64,000 nt of DNA from Halomonas borealis (GTDB taxonomy: Bacteria; Pseudomonadota; Gammaproteobacteria; Pseudomonadales; Halomonadaceae), in NCBI RefSeq assembly GCF_004798905.1, contig NZ_SDMO01000013.1:24680-88679 (forward strand), given 5' to 3'. Each line of letters opens with the position of its first letter. The first letter of the stretch is position 1. Under the pieces are notes generated by a model that had not been told where the DNA came from, made no database searches, and was given only the letters and a program-made list of their open reading frames with translations. The translations under genes and the position numbers were made by a program. Of this stretch, positions 38,447 to 49,186 are shown piece by piece.

Positions 38447-39856
38447 ATGGTCAAAGCCTATCACCATACGCTGGGCAGCCGGCACTACCGCTTCGCGAGC
38501 CTCGCCGAACTGATGGCCAAGGCCACGCCGTCGCGCTCCGGGGACCGCCTGGCCGGCGTCATCGCCGAGTCGGCCGAGGAGCGAGTCGTGGCCCAGATGG
38601 CGTTGGCGGAGCTGCCTCTGACAACCTTCCTCGAGGATCATCTGGTGCCTTACCGCGAGGACGAGATCACTCGCCTGATCATCGACACCCATGATGCCGG
38701 CGCCTTCGCCTCGATCCGCCACCTGACGGTCGGTGACTTTCGCAACTGGTTGCTCAGCGACCTCGCCAGCCCCGAGGTGATCGCTCGGGTGCGCGCCGGC
38801 ATCACCCCGGAGATGGCCGCGGCGGTCAGCAAGATCATGCGCAACCAGGACCTGATCCTGGTGGCCAGCAAGTGCCGGGTGACCACCGCCTTTCGCAACA
38901 CCATCGGCCTGCCGGGGCGCCTTGCGACTCGGTTGCAGCCCAATCACCCCACCGATGATGCGACCGGGATCGCCGCCAGCATCCTCGATGGCCTGCTGTA
39001 CGGCAACGGCGACGCGGTGATCGGCATCAACCCCGCCACCGACAACGTCGCCCAGAGCATCAAGCTGATGACGTTGATGGACGAGGTGATCCAGAAGTAC
39101 CGGATTCCGACCCAGTCCTGCGTGTTGACCCACGTCACCAACACCCTCGAGGCGATCGAGCAGGGGGCGCCGGTGGACCTGGTCTTCCAGTCGATCGGCG
39201 GCACCCAGGCGACCAATGAGAGCTTCGGTTTCGATCTCGCCACGCTGGCCGAGGCCCAGGACGCGGCTCGGAGCCTCAAGCGTGGCACGGTGGGTGACAA
39301 CGTCATGTACTTCGAGACCGGGCAGGGCAGCTCGCTGTCCGCCAATGCCCACCATGGGCTCGACCAGCAGACCTGCGAGGCGCGCGCCTACGCCGTGGCC
39401 CGTCACTTCGATCCGCTGCTGGTCAATACCGTGGTCGGCTTCATCGGCCCCGAGTACCTGTTCGACGGCAAGCAGATCATCCGCGCCGGCCTGGAGGATC
39501 ACTTCTGCGCCAAGCTACTCGGCGTGCCCATGGGCTGCGACATCTGTTACACCAACCACGCCGCTGCCGATCAGGACGACATGGACAACCTGCTGACCCT
39601 GCTGGGCACGGCGGGCTGTACCTTCATCATGGGCATCCCCGGCTCCGACGACATCATGCTCAACTACCAGACCACTTCCTTCCACGATGCGCTCTATGCG
39701 CGCCGGGTGCTCGACCTGTCACCGGCGCCGGAGTTCGAGCGTTGGCTGGACGAGATGGCGATCTTCGAGGATGTCGCCCGCCACCGGCCCAGCGGCCGGT
39801 TACCCGAGGCCTTCGCCCGCCCCCTGACCCGGCTGCCCGAAGGAGATGTCCGATGA
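38447..39856 (+). CDS. eutB: Ethanolamine ammonia-lyase, large subunit
   Basis: A 469-residue catalytic subunit of adenosylcobalamin-dependent ethanolamine ammonia-lyase, producing acetaldehyde and ammonia. The TIM-barrel core is full length, with KCRVTTAFRNTIGLPGRL, TDNVAQSIKLM, VTNTLEAIEQGAPVDL, QSIGGTQATNESFG and CDICYTNHAAADQDDMD. AGGAG precedes the ATG. eutC overlaps its end by 4 bases. No eutA reactivase or shell-protein genes adjoin. Confidence 0.97.
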   Translation: MVKAYHHTLGSRHYRFASLAELMAKATPSRSGDRLAGVIAESAEERVVAQMALAELPLTTFLEDHLVPYREDEITRLIIDTHDAGAFASIRHLTVGDFRNWLLSDLASPEVIARVRAGITPEMAAAVSKIMRNQDLILVASKCRVTTAFRNTIGLPGRLATRLQPNHPTDDATGIAASILDGLLYGNGDAVIGINPATDNVAQSIKLMTLMDEVIQKYRIPTQSCVLTHVTNTLEAIEQGAPVDLVFQSIGGTQATNESFGFDLATLAEAQDAARSLKRGTVGDNVMYFETGQGSSLSANAHHGLDQQTCEARAYAVARHFDPLLVNTVVGFIGPEYLFDGKQIIRAGLEDHFCAKLLGVPMGCDICYTNHAAADQDDMDNLLTLLGTAGCTFIMGIPGSDDIMLNYQTTSFHDALYARRVLDLSPAPEFERWLDEMAIFEDVARHRPSGRLPEAFARPLTRLPEGDVR

Positions 39857-40677
39857 GTGATCATCCACCCGACCACGGCGTGACCGATAACCCCTGGCAG
39901 CGGCTGCGCCAGTTCACCGCGGCGCGCATCGGCCTCGGCCGCGCCGGGACCAGCCTGCCTACCGCACACTCGCTGGACTTCCAGCTCGCCCATGCCCGGG
40001 CCCAGGACGCGGTCCATCTACCGTTAGAGGTCGAGGCCTTGTGCGGTGATCTCGCGGGGCTCGGCATCGGCGAGGGCGTACAGCGCCTGCACAGCCGCGC
40101 GGTCGATCGCTCGACCTACCTGCAGCGCCCGGACCTGGGGCGGCGCCTCGACGAGGCCTCCCGCAGGCGCCTGGTCGAGTCCGAAGACGCGCCGCGCCCC
40201 GCCGTCGACCTGGCCATCGCCGTAGTCGATGGGTTGTCGTCGCTGGCCGTACAGCAGAATGCGCCACCGTTTCTCGAGGCGCTGACGCGGCGGCTGGCCG
40301 AGGACGACTCGAGCTGGTCACTGGCGCCGCTCTCGGTGGTCGAGCAGGGCCGGGTGGCGATCGGCGACGAGATCGGTGAATGCCAAAACGCCCGGGCCGT
40401 GCTGGTGTTGATCGGCGAGCGTCCGGGGCTCAGCTCGCCGGACAGCCTCGGCCTCTACCTGACCTGGGCGCCGTGGGTCGGGCTCACCGATGCCGGGCGT
40501 AACTGCATCTCCAACGTGCGCCCGTCGGGCTTCGCCTTCGAGGAGGCCAGTCGGCGGCTGATGTACCTGCTGCGGGAATCCCGCGCCCGGGAGCTGTCCG
40601 GCGTGCGACTCAAGGACCGGACCCAGGACGATGTCATCGAGTCCTCGGTCGGCATGCGCAACTTCCTGACCTCGTAA
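39853..40677 (+). CDS. eutC: Ethanolamine ammonia-lyase, small subunit
   Basis: A 274-residue cobalamin-binding small subunit. Family segments are LGRAGTSLPTAHSLDFQLAHARAQDAV, VDLAIAVVDGLSSLAVQ, VLIGERPGLSSPDSLGLYLTW and NCISNVRP. Its N-terminal extension is shorter than in E. coli, whose extension helps target microcompartments; this agrees with a free cytosolic enzyme. ATG at 39853 overlaps the eutB stop and has AAGGAGA upstream. Confidence 0.95.
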   Translation: MSDHPPDHGVTDNPWQRLRQFTAARIGLGRAGTSLPTAHSLDFQLAHARAQDAVHLPLEVEALCGDLAGLGIGEGVQRLHSRAVDRSTYLQRPDLGRRLDEASRRRLVESEDAPRPAVDLAIAVVDGLSSLAVQQNAPPFLEALTRRLAEDDSSWSLAPLSVVEQGRVAIGDEIGECQNARAVLVLIGERPGLSSPDSLGLYLTWAPWVGLTDAGRNCISNVRPSGFAFEEASRRLMYLLRESRARELSGVRLKDRTQDDVIESSVGMRNFLTS

Positions 40678-40753
40678 CACGCTTTCAGAATCGGCGGGCG
40701 CGGCTCCGCCATGCTCCATCGCGACCTCATAACAACAGTGCAAAGGTGACTCG

Positions 40754-42190
40754 ATGAACGATGCGACCCTGGACCAGGAATACCTGGCCAAACGACAGCT
40801 GAAGAAGGGCAGCGCCGGCTGGTTGCTGCTGGCCGGACTCGGCGTGTCCTACGTGATCTCCGGCGATTTTGCCGGCTGGAACTTCGGCATCGCCGAAGCG
40901 GGGTGGGGCGGCTTCGTGATTGCCGCCGGCCTGATGGGGCTGATGTATTTCGCCCTGGTGCTGTCACTGGCCGAGATGTCGGCGGCCATTCCTGCCGCGG
41001 GGGGCGGCTATAGCTTCGCGCGTCAGGCCATGGGGCCGACCGGCGGCTATCTGACCGGTCTGGCGGTGCTGATCGAATACGCCCTGGCGCCGGCGGCCAT
41101 CGTCATCTTCATCGGCGCCGCGGTGGAGGAGCTGCTGGGGATCAATGGCCCGCTGGTCTATGCGTTGTTCTATGCGGTATTCATCGGCATTCATCTGACC
41201 GGTGCCGGCGAGGCGCTCAAGGTGATGATGGTGATCAGCGGCCTGGCGGTATTCGCCATCCTGGCCACCGCCCTGGCGTTACTCGGGGCGTTCGATGCCA
41301 GCCGGTTGTTCGATATCGCGCCCACCGAGGCCGCCGGTGCCAGCGTCTTCCTGCCCTTCGGCTGGGCCGGGGTGTGGGCCGCGTTGCCCTTCGGCATGTG
41401 GCTGTTTCTGGCCGTGGAAGGCGTGCCACTGGCCGCCGAAGAGGCCAAGGATCCGGCCCGCGACGTGCCTCGCGGCATCATCGCGGCGGTGCTCTTCCTG
41501 CTGGTGACGGCGGTGCTGGTGGTGGTGCTGCTGGCCGGAGCGGCCGGTGCCGGTGCCATCGGGGCGAGCGGCGTGCCGCTGGTCGACGCGCTCAAGGCCG
41601 CCGATCACCCGACCCTGGCGACGCTGGTCAACGTGCTGGGACTGGCCGGCCTGATCGCCTCGTTCTTCTCGATCATTTACGGCTACAGCCGGCTGGTGTT
41701 TGCCCTGTCGCGAGCCGGTTATCTGCCCAGGGTGCTGTCGCTGACCAGTCGTCGCAAGGCACCGACCTGGGCGTTGGTGGTGCCCGGGGTATTCGGGTTT
41801 CTGGCCTCGTTGAGCGGTGAGGGTGACCTGCTGCTGGGCATGGCCGTGGTGGGCGCGACCGTGTCCTACGCGCTGATGGCGCTGAGCCATATCCTGTTGC
41901 GCGTGAGACGCCCCGAGCTGGCGCGCCCTTACAAGACCCCCGGTGGCGTTGTGACTTCCGGCCTGGCGTTGGTGCTGTCGCTGATCGCCCTGTCCGGCGT
42001 CTATGCCTTCGATCCACGGGCCTTCATCTATACCCTGGTGCTGTTCGTGATCGGGGCGGCCTATTACGCCTTCTACAGTCGCAACACCCTGGTGGCGAAG
42101 ACCGCCGATGAGGAGTTCGCGCTGGTCGCCGCCGCCGAGAGTCGCCTCGATGCCGACGCTGGGCCGACTCTCGAGGCCACGACGCCCTGA
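40754..42190 (+). CDS. eat: Ethanolamine permease (APC family)
   Basis: A 478-residue amino acid-polyamine-organocation transporter with about twelve membrane helices. GVSYVISGDFAGWNFGIAEAGWGG and the first-half AAIPAAGGGYSFARQAMGP resemble ethanolamine permeases of Pseudomonas and Halomonas. Its place 76 bases behind eutC supports ethanolamine as substrate, supplying EutBC. AAGGTGA lies before the ATG. A hairpin terminator follows. Confidence 0.88.
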   Translation: MNDATLDQEYLAKRQLKKGSAGWLLLAGLGVSYVISGDFAGWNFGIAEAGWGGFVIAAGLMGLMYFALVLSLAEMSAAIPAAGGGYSFARQAMGPTGGYLTGLAVLIEYALAPAAIVIFIGAAVEELLGINGPLVYALFYAVFIGIHLTGAGEALKVMMVISGLAVFAILATALALLGAFDASRLFDIAPTEAAGASVFLPFGWAGVWAALPFGMWLFLAVEGVPLAAEEAKDPARDVPRGIIAAVLFLLVTAVLVVVLLAGAAGAGAIGASGVPLVDALKAADHPTLATLVNVLGLAGLIASFFSIIYGYSRLVFALSRAGYLPRVLSLTSRRKAPTWALVVPGVFGFLASLSGEGDLLLGMAVVGATVSYALMALSHILLRVRRPELARPYKTPGGVVTSGLALVLSLIALSGVYAFDPRAFIYTLVLFVIGAAYYAFYSRNTLVAKTADEEFALVAAAESRLDADAGPTLEATTP

Positions 42191-42220
42191 AGGAAAGGCG
42201 CGTGCAGGGCATGAGATGAT

Positions 42221-42252
42221 GCGACGGGGCCGCCAAGTGGCGGCCCCATCGC
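42221..42252. terminator. Hairpin after ethanolamine permease
   Basis: A 9-bp core (42226-42234 with 42239-42247, loop AAGT) extended by four outer pairs across one mismatch. It sits between two convergent genes and probably serves both. Confidence 0.75.
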
Positions 42253-42269
42253 GTGGAGCACGGCCGGTG

Positions 42270-44096
42270 TCAGGCGGAGGGCGCGGTGGTGTGTTGCGAG
42301 TGCCGCGGAGAGTCGATGAAGACCAGGCTGATCAGGGTGTCACCGCGCTTGGGCGAGAGACTGCTCTCGGCGGTGCCCAGGCGCAGCCGCCCGGCGGGAC
42401 CGATGCACATCATGGGCAGCCAGTGGCCGTGATGAGCCTGACGCAGGGTCTCCAGGCGGGTCTTGTCGTCGCAGCGTCGATGACGCACCTCGCCGCCTTC
42501 CGCGACCAGCCGTGACAGCTTGGCGAAGGTCACGTCGCGACCGAACAGCAGCGGCAGGTGCGCCAGCGCCTGCCCCTGGGGGCGATTGCCGCTGCGGCCC
42601 TCGTCGACGGCCAGGCGAAAGACCCGATCGCGTCCCAGCAGGTGCTCGAAGTGCAGTGCCGCCAGGTCGTTGAGTTCCCGATAGGGGGAAAGCGGCAGCA
42701 GGTAGCCGATGCCGCTGAGTTCCAGATGCTGGGCGGCGTGCTCGGAGAGCGGGTCGCCGTAGTAGGTGGTCAGGCCCTCCTGGCGGGCCAATTGGATGGC
42801 GTCCCAGTTGCTGTCGGCCAGCACCGTGGCGATGCCGGCCTCGCGCAGGGCACAGCCTACCTGGCGGGCCACGGGGTTGGCGCCGATGATCAGCACGCCG
42901 TTGGGCGTCGGGCGACGCACGTCGAGCCAGCGGGCGAGCGGGCGCGACAACAGGCTCTGGCTGACCACGGTGCTGATGATCACCAGGAAGGTGACCGGCA
43001 CCAGCATCTCGGCGCCGGGTAGCCCCTCTTCCTCGAGGCGCAGGGCGAACAGCGAGGCCACCGCGGCGGCCACGATGCCGCGTGGCGAGATGAACGCCAG
43101 CAGCGCCTTCTCGCGCCAGCCCAGGCTGCTGCCCAGGGTACACAGCCACACGGCGAGCGGCCGGGCGATGGCCACCAGCACCAGCAGGAAGACCCAGGCC
43201 GGCCAGCTCAGCAGCGCGAGCTGTTCCACGGTGAGCCGCGCGGCGAGCAGCAGGAAGAGCCCCGAGATCAGCAGCACCGAGAGCGTTTCCTTGAACTCGA
43301 TGATGGGCCGGGTCGGCACGCCGCGCATGTTGGCCATCCACACCCCCATGACCGTCACCGTCAGCAGCCCCGACTCGTGGAACAGCTGATTGGAGAGGGT
43401 GAACAGGGTCAGCATCAGCATCAGGGTGCCGAAGCTGTGCAGCTGGTGGGGCAGCCAGTGATGACGCAGCACCAGGCCCCAGCAGTAGCCACCGGCGATG
43501 CCGAGGCCGAAGCCGATCAGTGCCGTCTGGCCGAACAGCACCAGCGTGTGGGTGGCCGCCACGCCGCCCGATCCCAAGGCGACGAATTCGTAGACCAGCA
43601 CCGCGCCGATGGCGCCCATGGGGTCGATCAGGATGCCCTCCCAGCGCAGGATCTGGGTCAGGTGCTCGCGGGCGCGCAGGGTCTGCAGCATCGGCAGGAT
43701 CACCGTGGGGCCGGTGACCACCAACAACGCCCCCAGCACGCTGGCCATCTCCCAGGAAAGCCCCAACAGCAGGCGTGCCGCGATGGTGCCGATGACGCCG
43801 GTGATCAGCGCGCCCCAGGTCACCAGGCGTCGCACGGTTCGCCCGTGACCTCGCAGTTCGCGGAAGCTCAGGGTCAGGCTGCCCTCGAAGAGGATCACCG
43901 CCACCGCCAGCGAGACCAGCGGGAACAGCAGGTCGCCGAGCAGCGCATCGGGATCGAGCAGCCCCGTGGCCGGGCCGACGGCGATGCCGGCAACCAGCAG
44001 TGTGAGGATGGCGGGCAGCTTCAGCTGCCAGGCGAGCCATTGGCAGATCAGCGCCAGCAGGCCGATCATAGCCAGGTCGAAGCCGGCATGCTCCAT
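42270..44096 (-). CDS. CPA1-type Na+/H+ antiporter with C-terminal TrkA-N domain
   Basis: A 608-residue protein: about twelve membrane helices in the first 395 residues (Na+/H+ exchanger fold, with the VILFEGSLTL, TGPTVILPML and ISPRGIVAAAVASLFALRLEE signatures), then a Rossmann TrkA-N-like domain (GVLIIGANPVARQVGCALREAGI, residues about 400-520) and a C-terminal regulatory part. It resembles NhaP/CPA1 antiporters coupled to nucleotide-sensing domains. Export of sodium or potassium in a halophile is plausible, but the ion cannot be read from sequence. Confidence 0.85.
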   Translation of the reverse strand: MEHAGFDLAMIGLLALICQWLAWQLKLPAILTLLVAGIAVGPATGLLDPDALLGDLLFPLVSLAVAVILFEGSLTLSFRELRGHGRTVRRLVTWGALITGVIGTIAARLLLGLSWEMASVLGALLVVTGPTVILPMLQTLRAREHLTQILRWEGILIDPMGAIGAVLVYEFVALGSGGVAATHTLVLFGQTALIGFGLGIAGGYCWGLVLRHHWLPHQLHSFGTLMLMLTLFTLSNQLFHESGLLTVTVMGVWMANMRGVPTRPIIEFKETLSVLLISGLFLLLAARLTVEQLALLSWPAWVFLLVLVAIARPLAVWLCTLGSSLGWREKALLAFISPRGIVAAAVASLFALRLEEEGLPGAEMLVPVTFLVIISTVVSQSLLSRPLARWLDVRRPTPNGVLIIGANPVARQVGCALREAGIATVLADSNWDAIQLARQEGLTTYYGDPLSEHAAQHLELSGIGYLLPLSPYRELNDLAALHFEHLLGRDRVFRLAVDEGRSGNRPQGQALAHLPLLFGRDVTFAKLSRLVAEGGEVRHRRCDDKTRLETLRQAHHGHWLPMMCIGPAGRLRLGTAESSLSPKRGDTLISLVFIDSPRHSQHTTAPSA

Positions 44097-44367
44097 GGTC
44101 GTTCGCTCTCTCGTCGAGGGGGGTAAAGGGCGCGCAGACTAGCGTCGCCGAGCACGACATGCAATCGATCGGCGCGATGAATCACGCCGATCGGGAGTCA
44201 ACGTCGCACAAGCCCCGCTATAGGGGGCAAGCGAGCGGGACGTGTCGAAGCCGGGGCGGGCGTTGCGCAGTTGATGTGCCAGAGGGAGCGGCCGCCGCAG
44301 GCAGCCGCTCGGGCCATCACCCGACATCGAGCCGGCGCGGGCCGAGGGCACGGCGACTCGCGCGCCG

Positions 44368-47300
44368 TCAGGCCGAGCGTTTGAGCGCCTCGAGCAGCCC
44401 CTGCAATGGGTGAGGCAGCGTGGTATCCGAGAGCCGCTTGGCCTGGCTGCGGCAGGAGTAACCGCTGGCCAACAGCCGCCCGGCGTTGGCCGGGTCCTCG
44501 ACCTTGGGCTGCCAGGACTGGGCGTAGATGGTCTTCGAGGTCTCGAGATTGCGTGCTTCGTGGCCATAGGTCCCGGACATGCCGCAGCAGCCCGTGGGCA
44601 CCACCTCGAGTTCGAGCCCGAAGGCGGCGAACAGCCGCTGCCAGGCCTTGGGCGTGCCCGGAGCATTGGTCTTCTCGGTACAGTGGGCGAGCAGGCGATA
44701 GCTCGGATCGTCGAGGACCGGGACCTCGGGCCTGAGCGGTGAGGCCTCCTCGGCGAGCCGCGCGGTCAGCCATTCCGGCAGCAATTGCACCTCCGGCACG
44801 GCGTCCGCCCCCAGGGCCTTCACATACTCCTGGCGATAGGTCAGCGTCATCGCCGGGTCGATGCCGACCAGCGGCACCCCGAAGCCGGCAAGCGTCTTGA
44901 GCCGTGCGGCCTGCTTCTCGGCGGTGCGCGCGAAGGCACCGAGGAAGCCCTGGACGTGCAGCGGTTTGCCGTTGGGCGCGAAGGGCGCGACGAAGACCCG
45001 CACGTCGAGGCGGTCGAGCAGTTCGATCACGTCCATGACCAGTCGCGATTCGAAGTGGCTGGTGAAGGCATCCTGTACCAGCACCACGCTGCGAGCGCGC
45101 TGGGCGGCGGTGAGGCGCCCAAGTGTGGTCGGCGAGGCCTGGGGTATGCCCCAGGCCTCGAGTTGCTTGTCGAGCCGCGCACGGGACAGTCGCGGGCTGT
45201 CGACCATGCCCACGGGGCCGGCCAGCAGACGGCTGACCCAGCGGCTGTCCAGGGCGGCGTTGTAGAGTGGGGCGACGCGCGAGAGCACCGGCACCATGAA
45301 TTCCAGCCCGCCGATCAGGTAGTCACGCAGCGGGCGCAGGTAGCGTCCGTGGTAGACCTCGAGGAACTGCGAGCGGAAGGCCGGCACGTTGACCTTCACC
45401 GGACACTGGCCGGCGCAGGACTTGCAGGCCAGGCAGCCCGCCATGGCGTCGTAGACCTCATGGGAGAAGTCATCCTCGCCGCGGCGCTTGGCCAGGGTGT
45501 TCCTGAGCTTGCCGGGGAAGGCCTTCAACGCGCCCCAGGTGCCACGGGCGTTGGTCTGCCTGGCTTCTTCGACCACGTCGACGCCGGCTTCGCCTTGCAG
45601 GCGCAGCCACTCGCGCATCAGGCTGGCGCGGCCCTTGGGCGATTGGATGCGCTGGCGGGTGGCCTTCCATGACGGGCACATGGCGTCGTCGGGGTCGTAG
45701 TTGTAGCAGGCGCCGTTGCCGTTGCAGTAGACGGCGTCGCCGTGGGCCTGCCAGACCCGCTCGTCGATCCGGCGATCCAACTGACCGCGGGTCGGCACGC
45801 CGTCGATGGCCAGCAGGCCCGGGTCGACCCATTTCACGGCCTGCTCGTCGTCGCTCGGTGTGGCCGGCTCGGAGGCGGAATCCTGGGCCTGGAGATAGGG
45901 TTCCGCCTCTTCGGGCGGGACAGGAGCCCTACCCGCGGTTTCGGGCGGGATAGAAAGCGGCGTGGCGATCTTGCCCGGATTCAGCTGGTTATGGGGATCG
46001 AAGGCGCCCTTGAGCCGCCGCAGGCTGGAGTAGAGCGGGCCGAAGAAGGCCGGGGCGTATTCCGAGCGCACGCCCTTGCCGTGCTCGCCCCACAACAGGC
46101 CGCCGTACTTCTGCGTCAGCGCGGCGACCTCGTCGGAGATCTCGCGGATCAGCGCCTCCTGGGCCGGGTCCTTCATGTCCAACGCCGGGCGCACGTGCAG
46201 CACGCCGGCATCGACGTGGCCGAACATGCCGTAGGCCAGGCCGCGGGCATCGAGCAGGGCGCGGAACTCGGCGATGTAGTCGGCCAGGTGCTCCGGCGGC
46301 ACCGCGGTGTCCTCGACGAAGGGCAGCGGGCGCCGCTCACCCTGGATGTTGCCGAGCAGACCCACGGCTCGCTTGCGCATGGCGTAGACCCGCTGAATCT
46401 GGGGCCGTCCCTCCGCCAGGGTATAGCCCAGGCGCTCGACGCTGGCGTCCCGTTCGAGATGGCGGCAGAAGGCCGCGACCCGGGTGGCGAGGCGCTCGGG
46501 GTCGTCGTCGTTGAACTCGACCAGGTTGATGCCGTGGGTCGGCGTATCGCCTTCCGGGAAGAACTCGCCGACGTCATCCCACACGACATCCTGGCGGGCC
46601 AGGCCCAGCACCTTGTCGTCCACCGTCTCGATGGAGGTCGGGTGCGCCTGCGGCCGGTCGGGAGAAGCGCTGCCGCTGGACATGAGTGCCCGAGCGTCGC
46701 GCAGCGCATCCATGAAACCGGCGTAGCGCACGTTGACCAGGGTCGAGTGCCGGGGGATCGGCAGCACGTTGAGCACCGCCTCGCCGGTGAAGGCCAGCGA
46801 GCCCTCGGCGCCGCACAGCACGCTGTTGAGGTCGAACCTGCCGTCCGCCGTCCTCAAGTGTGCGAGATCGTAGCCGGTCAGGCAGCGGTTGAGCGGCGGG
46901 AAGGTCTCGCGGATGCGCTCACGCTCGCTGTCGATGATCTCGCGGGCCATGCGATGTACCCGCCCCACGGCGTCGTCGCGCTCGCACAGCGTCTCGAGTT
47001 CTTCGTCGTCGACCGGACGGGTGATCAGGCGCTCGCCGCCGAGCAGCACGCTCGAGAGCTCGAGCACGTGGTCGCGGGTCTTGCCGTATTCGCAGCTACC
47101 CTGGCCGCTGGCATCGGTGGCGATCATGCCGCCGATAGTGGCGCGGTTGGAGGTCGAGAGCTCCGGGGCGAAGAACAACCCATGGGGCTTGAGCGCGGCG
47201 TTGAGCTGGTCCTTGACCACGCCGGCCTGGACACGCACCCGGCGCGCCTCGACGTCGATATCGAGGATGGCGTTCATGTGCTTGGAGACATCCACCACCA

Positions 47301-47610
47301 GGCCATCGGTGAGCGACTGGCCGTTGGTGCCGGTGCCGCCGCCGCGCGGGGCGAGCGCCACATGACGGAAGTCGTCACGCCCGGCCAGTCGGGCCAGGCG
47401 CTCGAGGTCGGCCATGCCCTTGGGATAGATCACCGCCTGGGGCAGGCGCTGGTAGATCGAGTTGTCGGTGGCCAGCACCGTGCGGTTGGCGTAGTCCGGG
47501 GCGATCTCGCCCTCGAAGCCGGCATCGGCCAGGGCCTCGAGGAAGGGCAAGTAAGGGGCGTCGGAGCGCGAATGAGCGCTGGCGCGCCGCGTGTCCAGTC
47601 TGGCGATCAT
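44368..47610 (-). CDS. ydiJ: YdiJ-type D-2-hydroxyglutarate dehydrogenase (FAD, 4Fe-4S)
   Basis: A 1080-residue flavo-iron-sulfur protein. The first ~480 residues form an FAD-linked oxidase (APRGGGTGTNGQSLTDGLVVD, GMIATDASGQGSCEYG, MFGHVDAGVLHVRP, GEHGKGVRSEYAP). A proline-rich linker of about 40 residues leads to a ferredoxin-like segment with GCLACKSCAGQCPVK and a C-terminal CCG-type domain (PTGCCGMSGTYGHEA). This layout matches E. coli YdiJ, an oxidase of D-2-hydroxyglutarate, a by-product of SerA. It is about 60 residues longer, mainly in the linker. No clear ribosome site precedes the ATG. Confidence 0.88.
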   Translation of the reverse strand: MIARLDTRRASAHSRSDAPYLPFLEALADAGFEGEIAPDYANRTVLATDNSIYQRLPQAVIYPKGMADLERLARLAGRDDFRHVALAPRGGGTGTNGQSLTDGLVVDVSKHMNAILDIDVEARRVRVQAGVVKDQLNAALKPHGLFFAPELSTSNRATIGGMIATDASGQGSCEYGKTRDHVLELSSVLLGGERLITRPVDDEELETLCERDDAVGRVHRMAREIIDSERERIRETFPPLNRCLTGYDLAHLRTADGRFDLNSVLCGAEGSLAFTGEAVLNVLPIPRHSTLVNVRYAGFMDALRDARALMSSGSASPDRPQAHPTSIETVDDKVLGLARQDVVWDDVGEFFPEGDTPTHGINLVEFNDDDPERLATRVAAFCRHLERDASVERLGYTLAEGRPQIQRVYAMRKRAVGLLGNIQGERRPLPFVEDTAVPPEHLADYIAEFRALLDARGLAYGMFGHVDAGVLHVRPALDMKDPAQEALIREISDEVAALTQKYGGLLWGEHGKGVRSEYAPAFFGPLYSSLRRLKGAFDPHNQLNPGKIATPLSIPPETAGRAPVPPEEAEPYLQAQDSASEPATPSDDEQAVKWVDPGLLAIDGVPTRGQLDRRIDERVWQAHGDAVYCNGNGACYNYDPDDAMCPSWKATRQRIQSPKGRASLMREWLRLQGEAGVDVVEEARQTNARGTWGALKAFPGKLRNTLAKRRGEDDFSHEVYDAMAGCLACKSCAGQCPVKVNVPAFRSQFLEVYHGRYLRPLRDYLIGGLEFMVPVLSRVAPLYNAALDSRWVSRLLAGPVGMVDSPRLSRARLDKQLEAWGIPQASPTTLGRLTAAQRARSVVLVQDAFTSHFESRLVMDVIELLDRLDVRVFVAPFAPNGKPLHVQGFLGAFARTAEKQAARLKTLAGFGVPLVGIDPAMTLTYRQEYVKALGADAVPEVQLLPEWLTARLAEEASPLRPEVPVLDDPSYRLLAHCTEKTNAPGTPKAWQRLFAAFGLELEVVPTGCCGMSGTYGHEARNLETSKTIYAQSWQPKVEDPANAGRLLASGYSCRSQAKRLSDTTLPHPLQGLLEALKRSA

Positions 47611-47620
47611 GGCGTTTTAG

Positions 47621-49060
<1,440 letters not shown>

Positions 49061-49121
49061 TCGGGCTTCGCCCGGCAGCTAGACGTTTGGAGAGCGGCGC
49101 TTCGCGCCTGGAAGCTGGACG

Positions 49122-49157
49122 AAAAAAACGACCCCACCGGTGTTGCCGGTGGGGTCG
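49122..49157. terminator. Intrinsic terminator between serS and SIMPL gene
   Basis: A 12-bp stem (49129-49140 with 49146-49157, loop TGTTG) is flanked by seven A on the left (49122-49128), which read as a U-run on the minus strand. It is a canonical terminator for the SIMPL gene and a hairpin for serS. Confidence 0.88.
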
Positions 49158-49186
49158 CGTCGTTCAGGAAGAGGGGAAGCGACGCT

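Noticed and set aside
49085..49160. Integron attC-like or mobile repeat after serS
   Set aside because: The GGCGCTTCGCGCC and the adjacent stem are short hairpins; no integrase, cassette or conserved GTTRRRY core was found, and the T-tailed terminator explains the structure.
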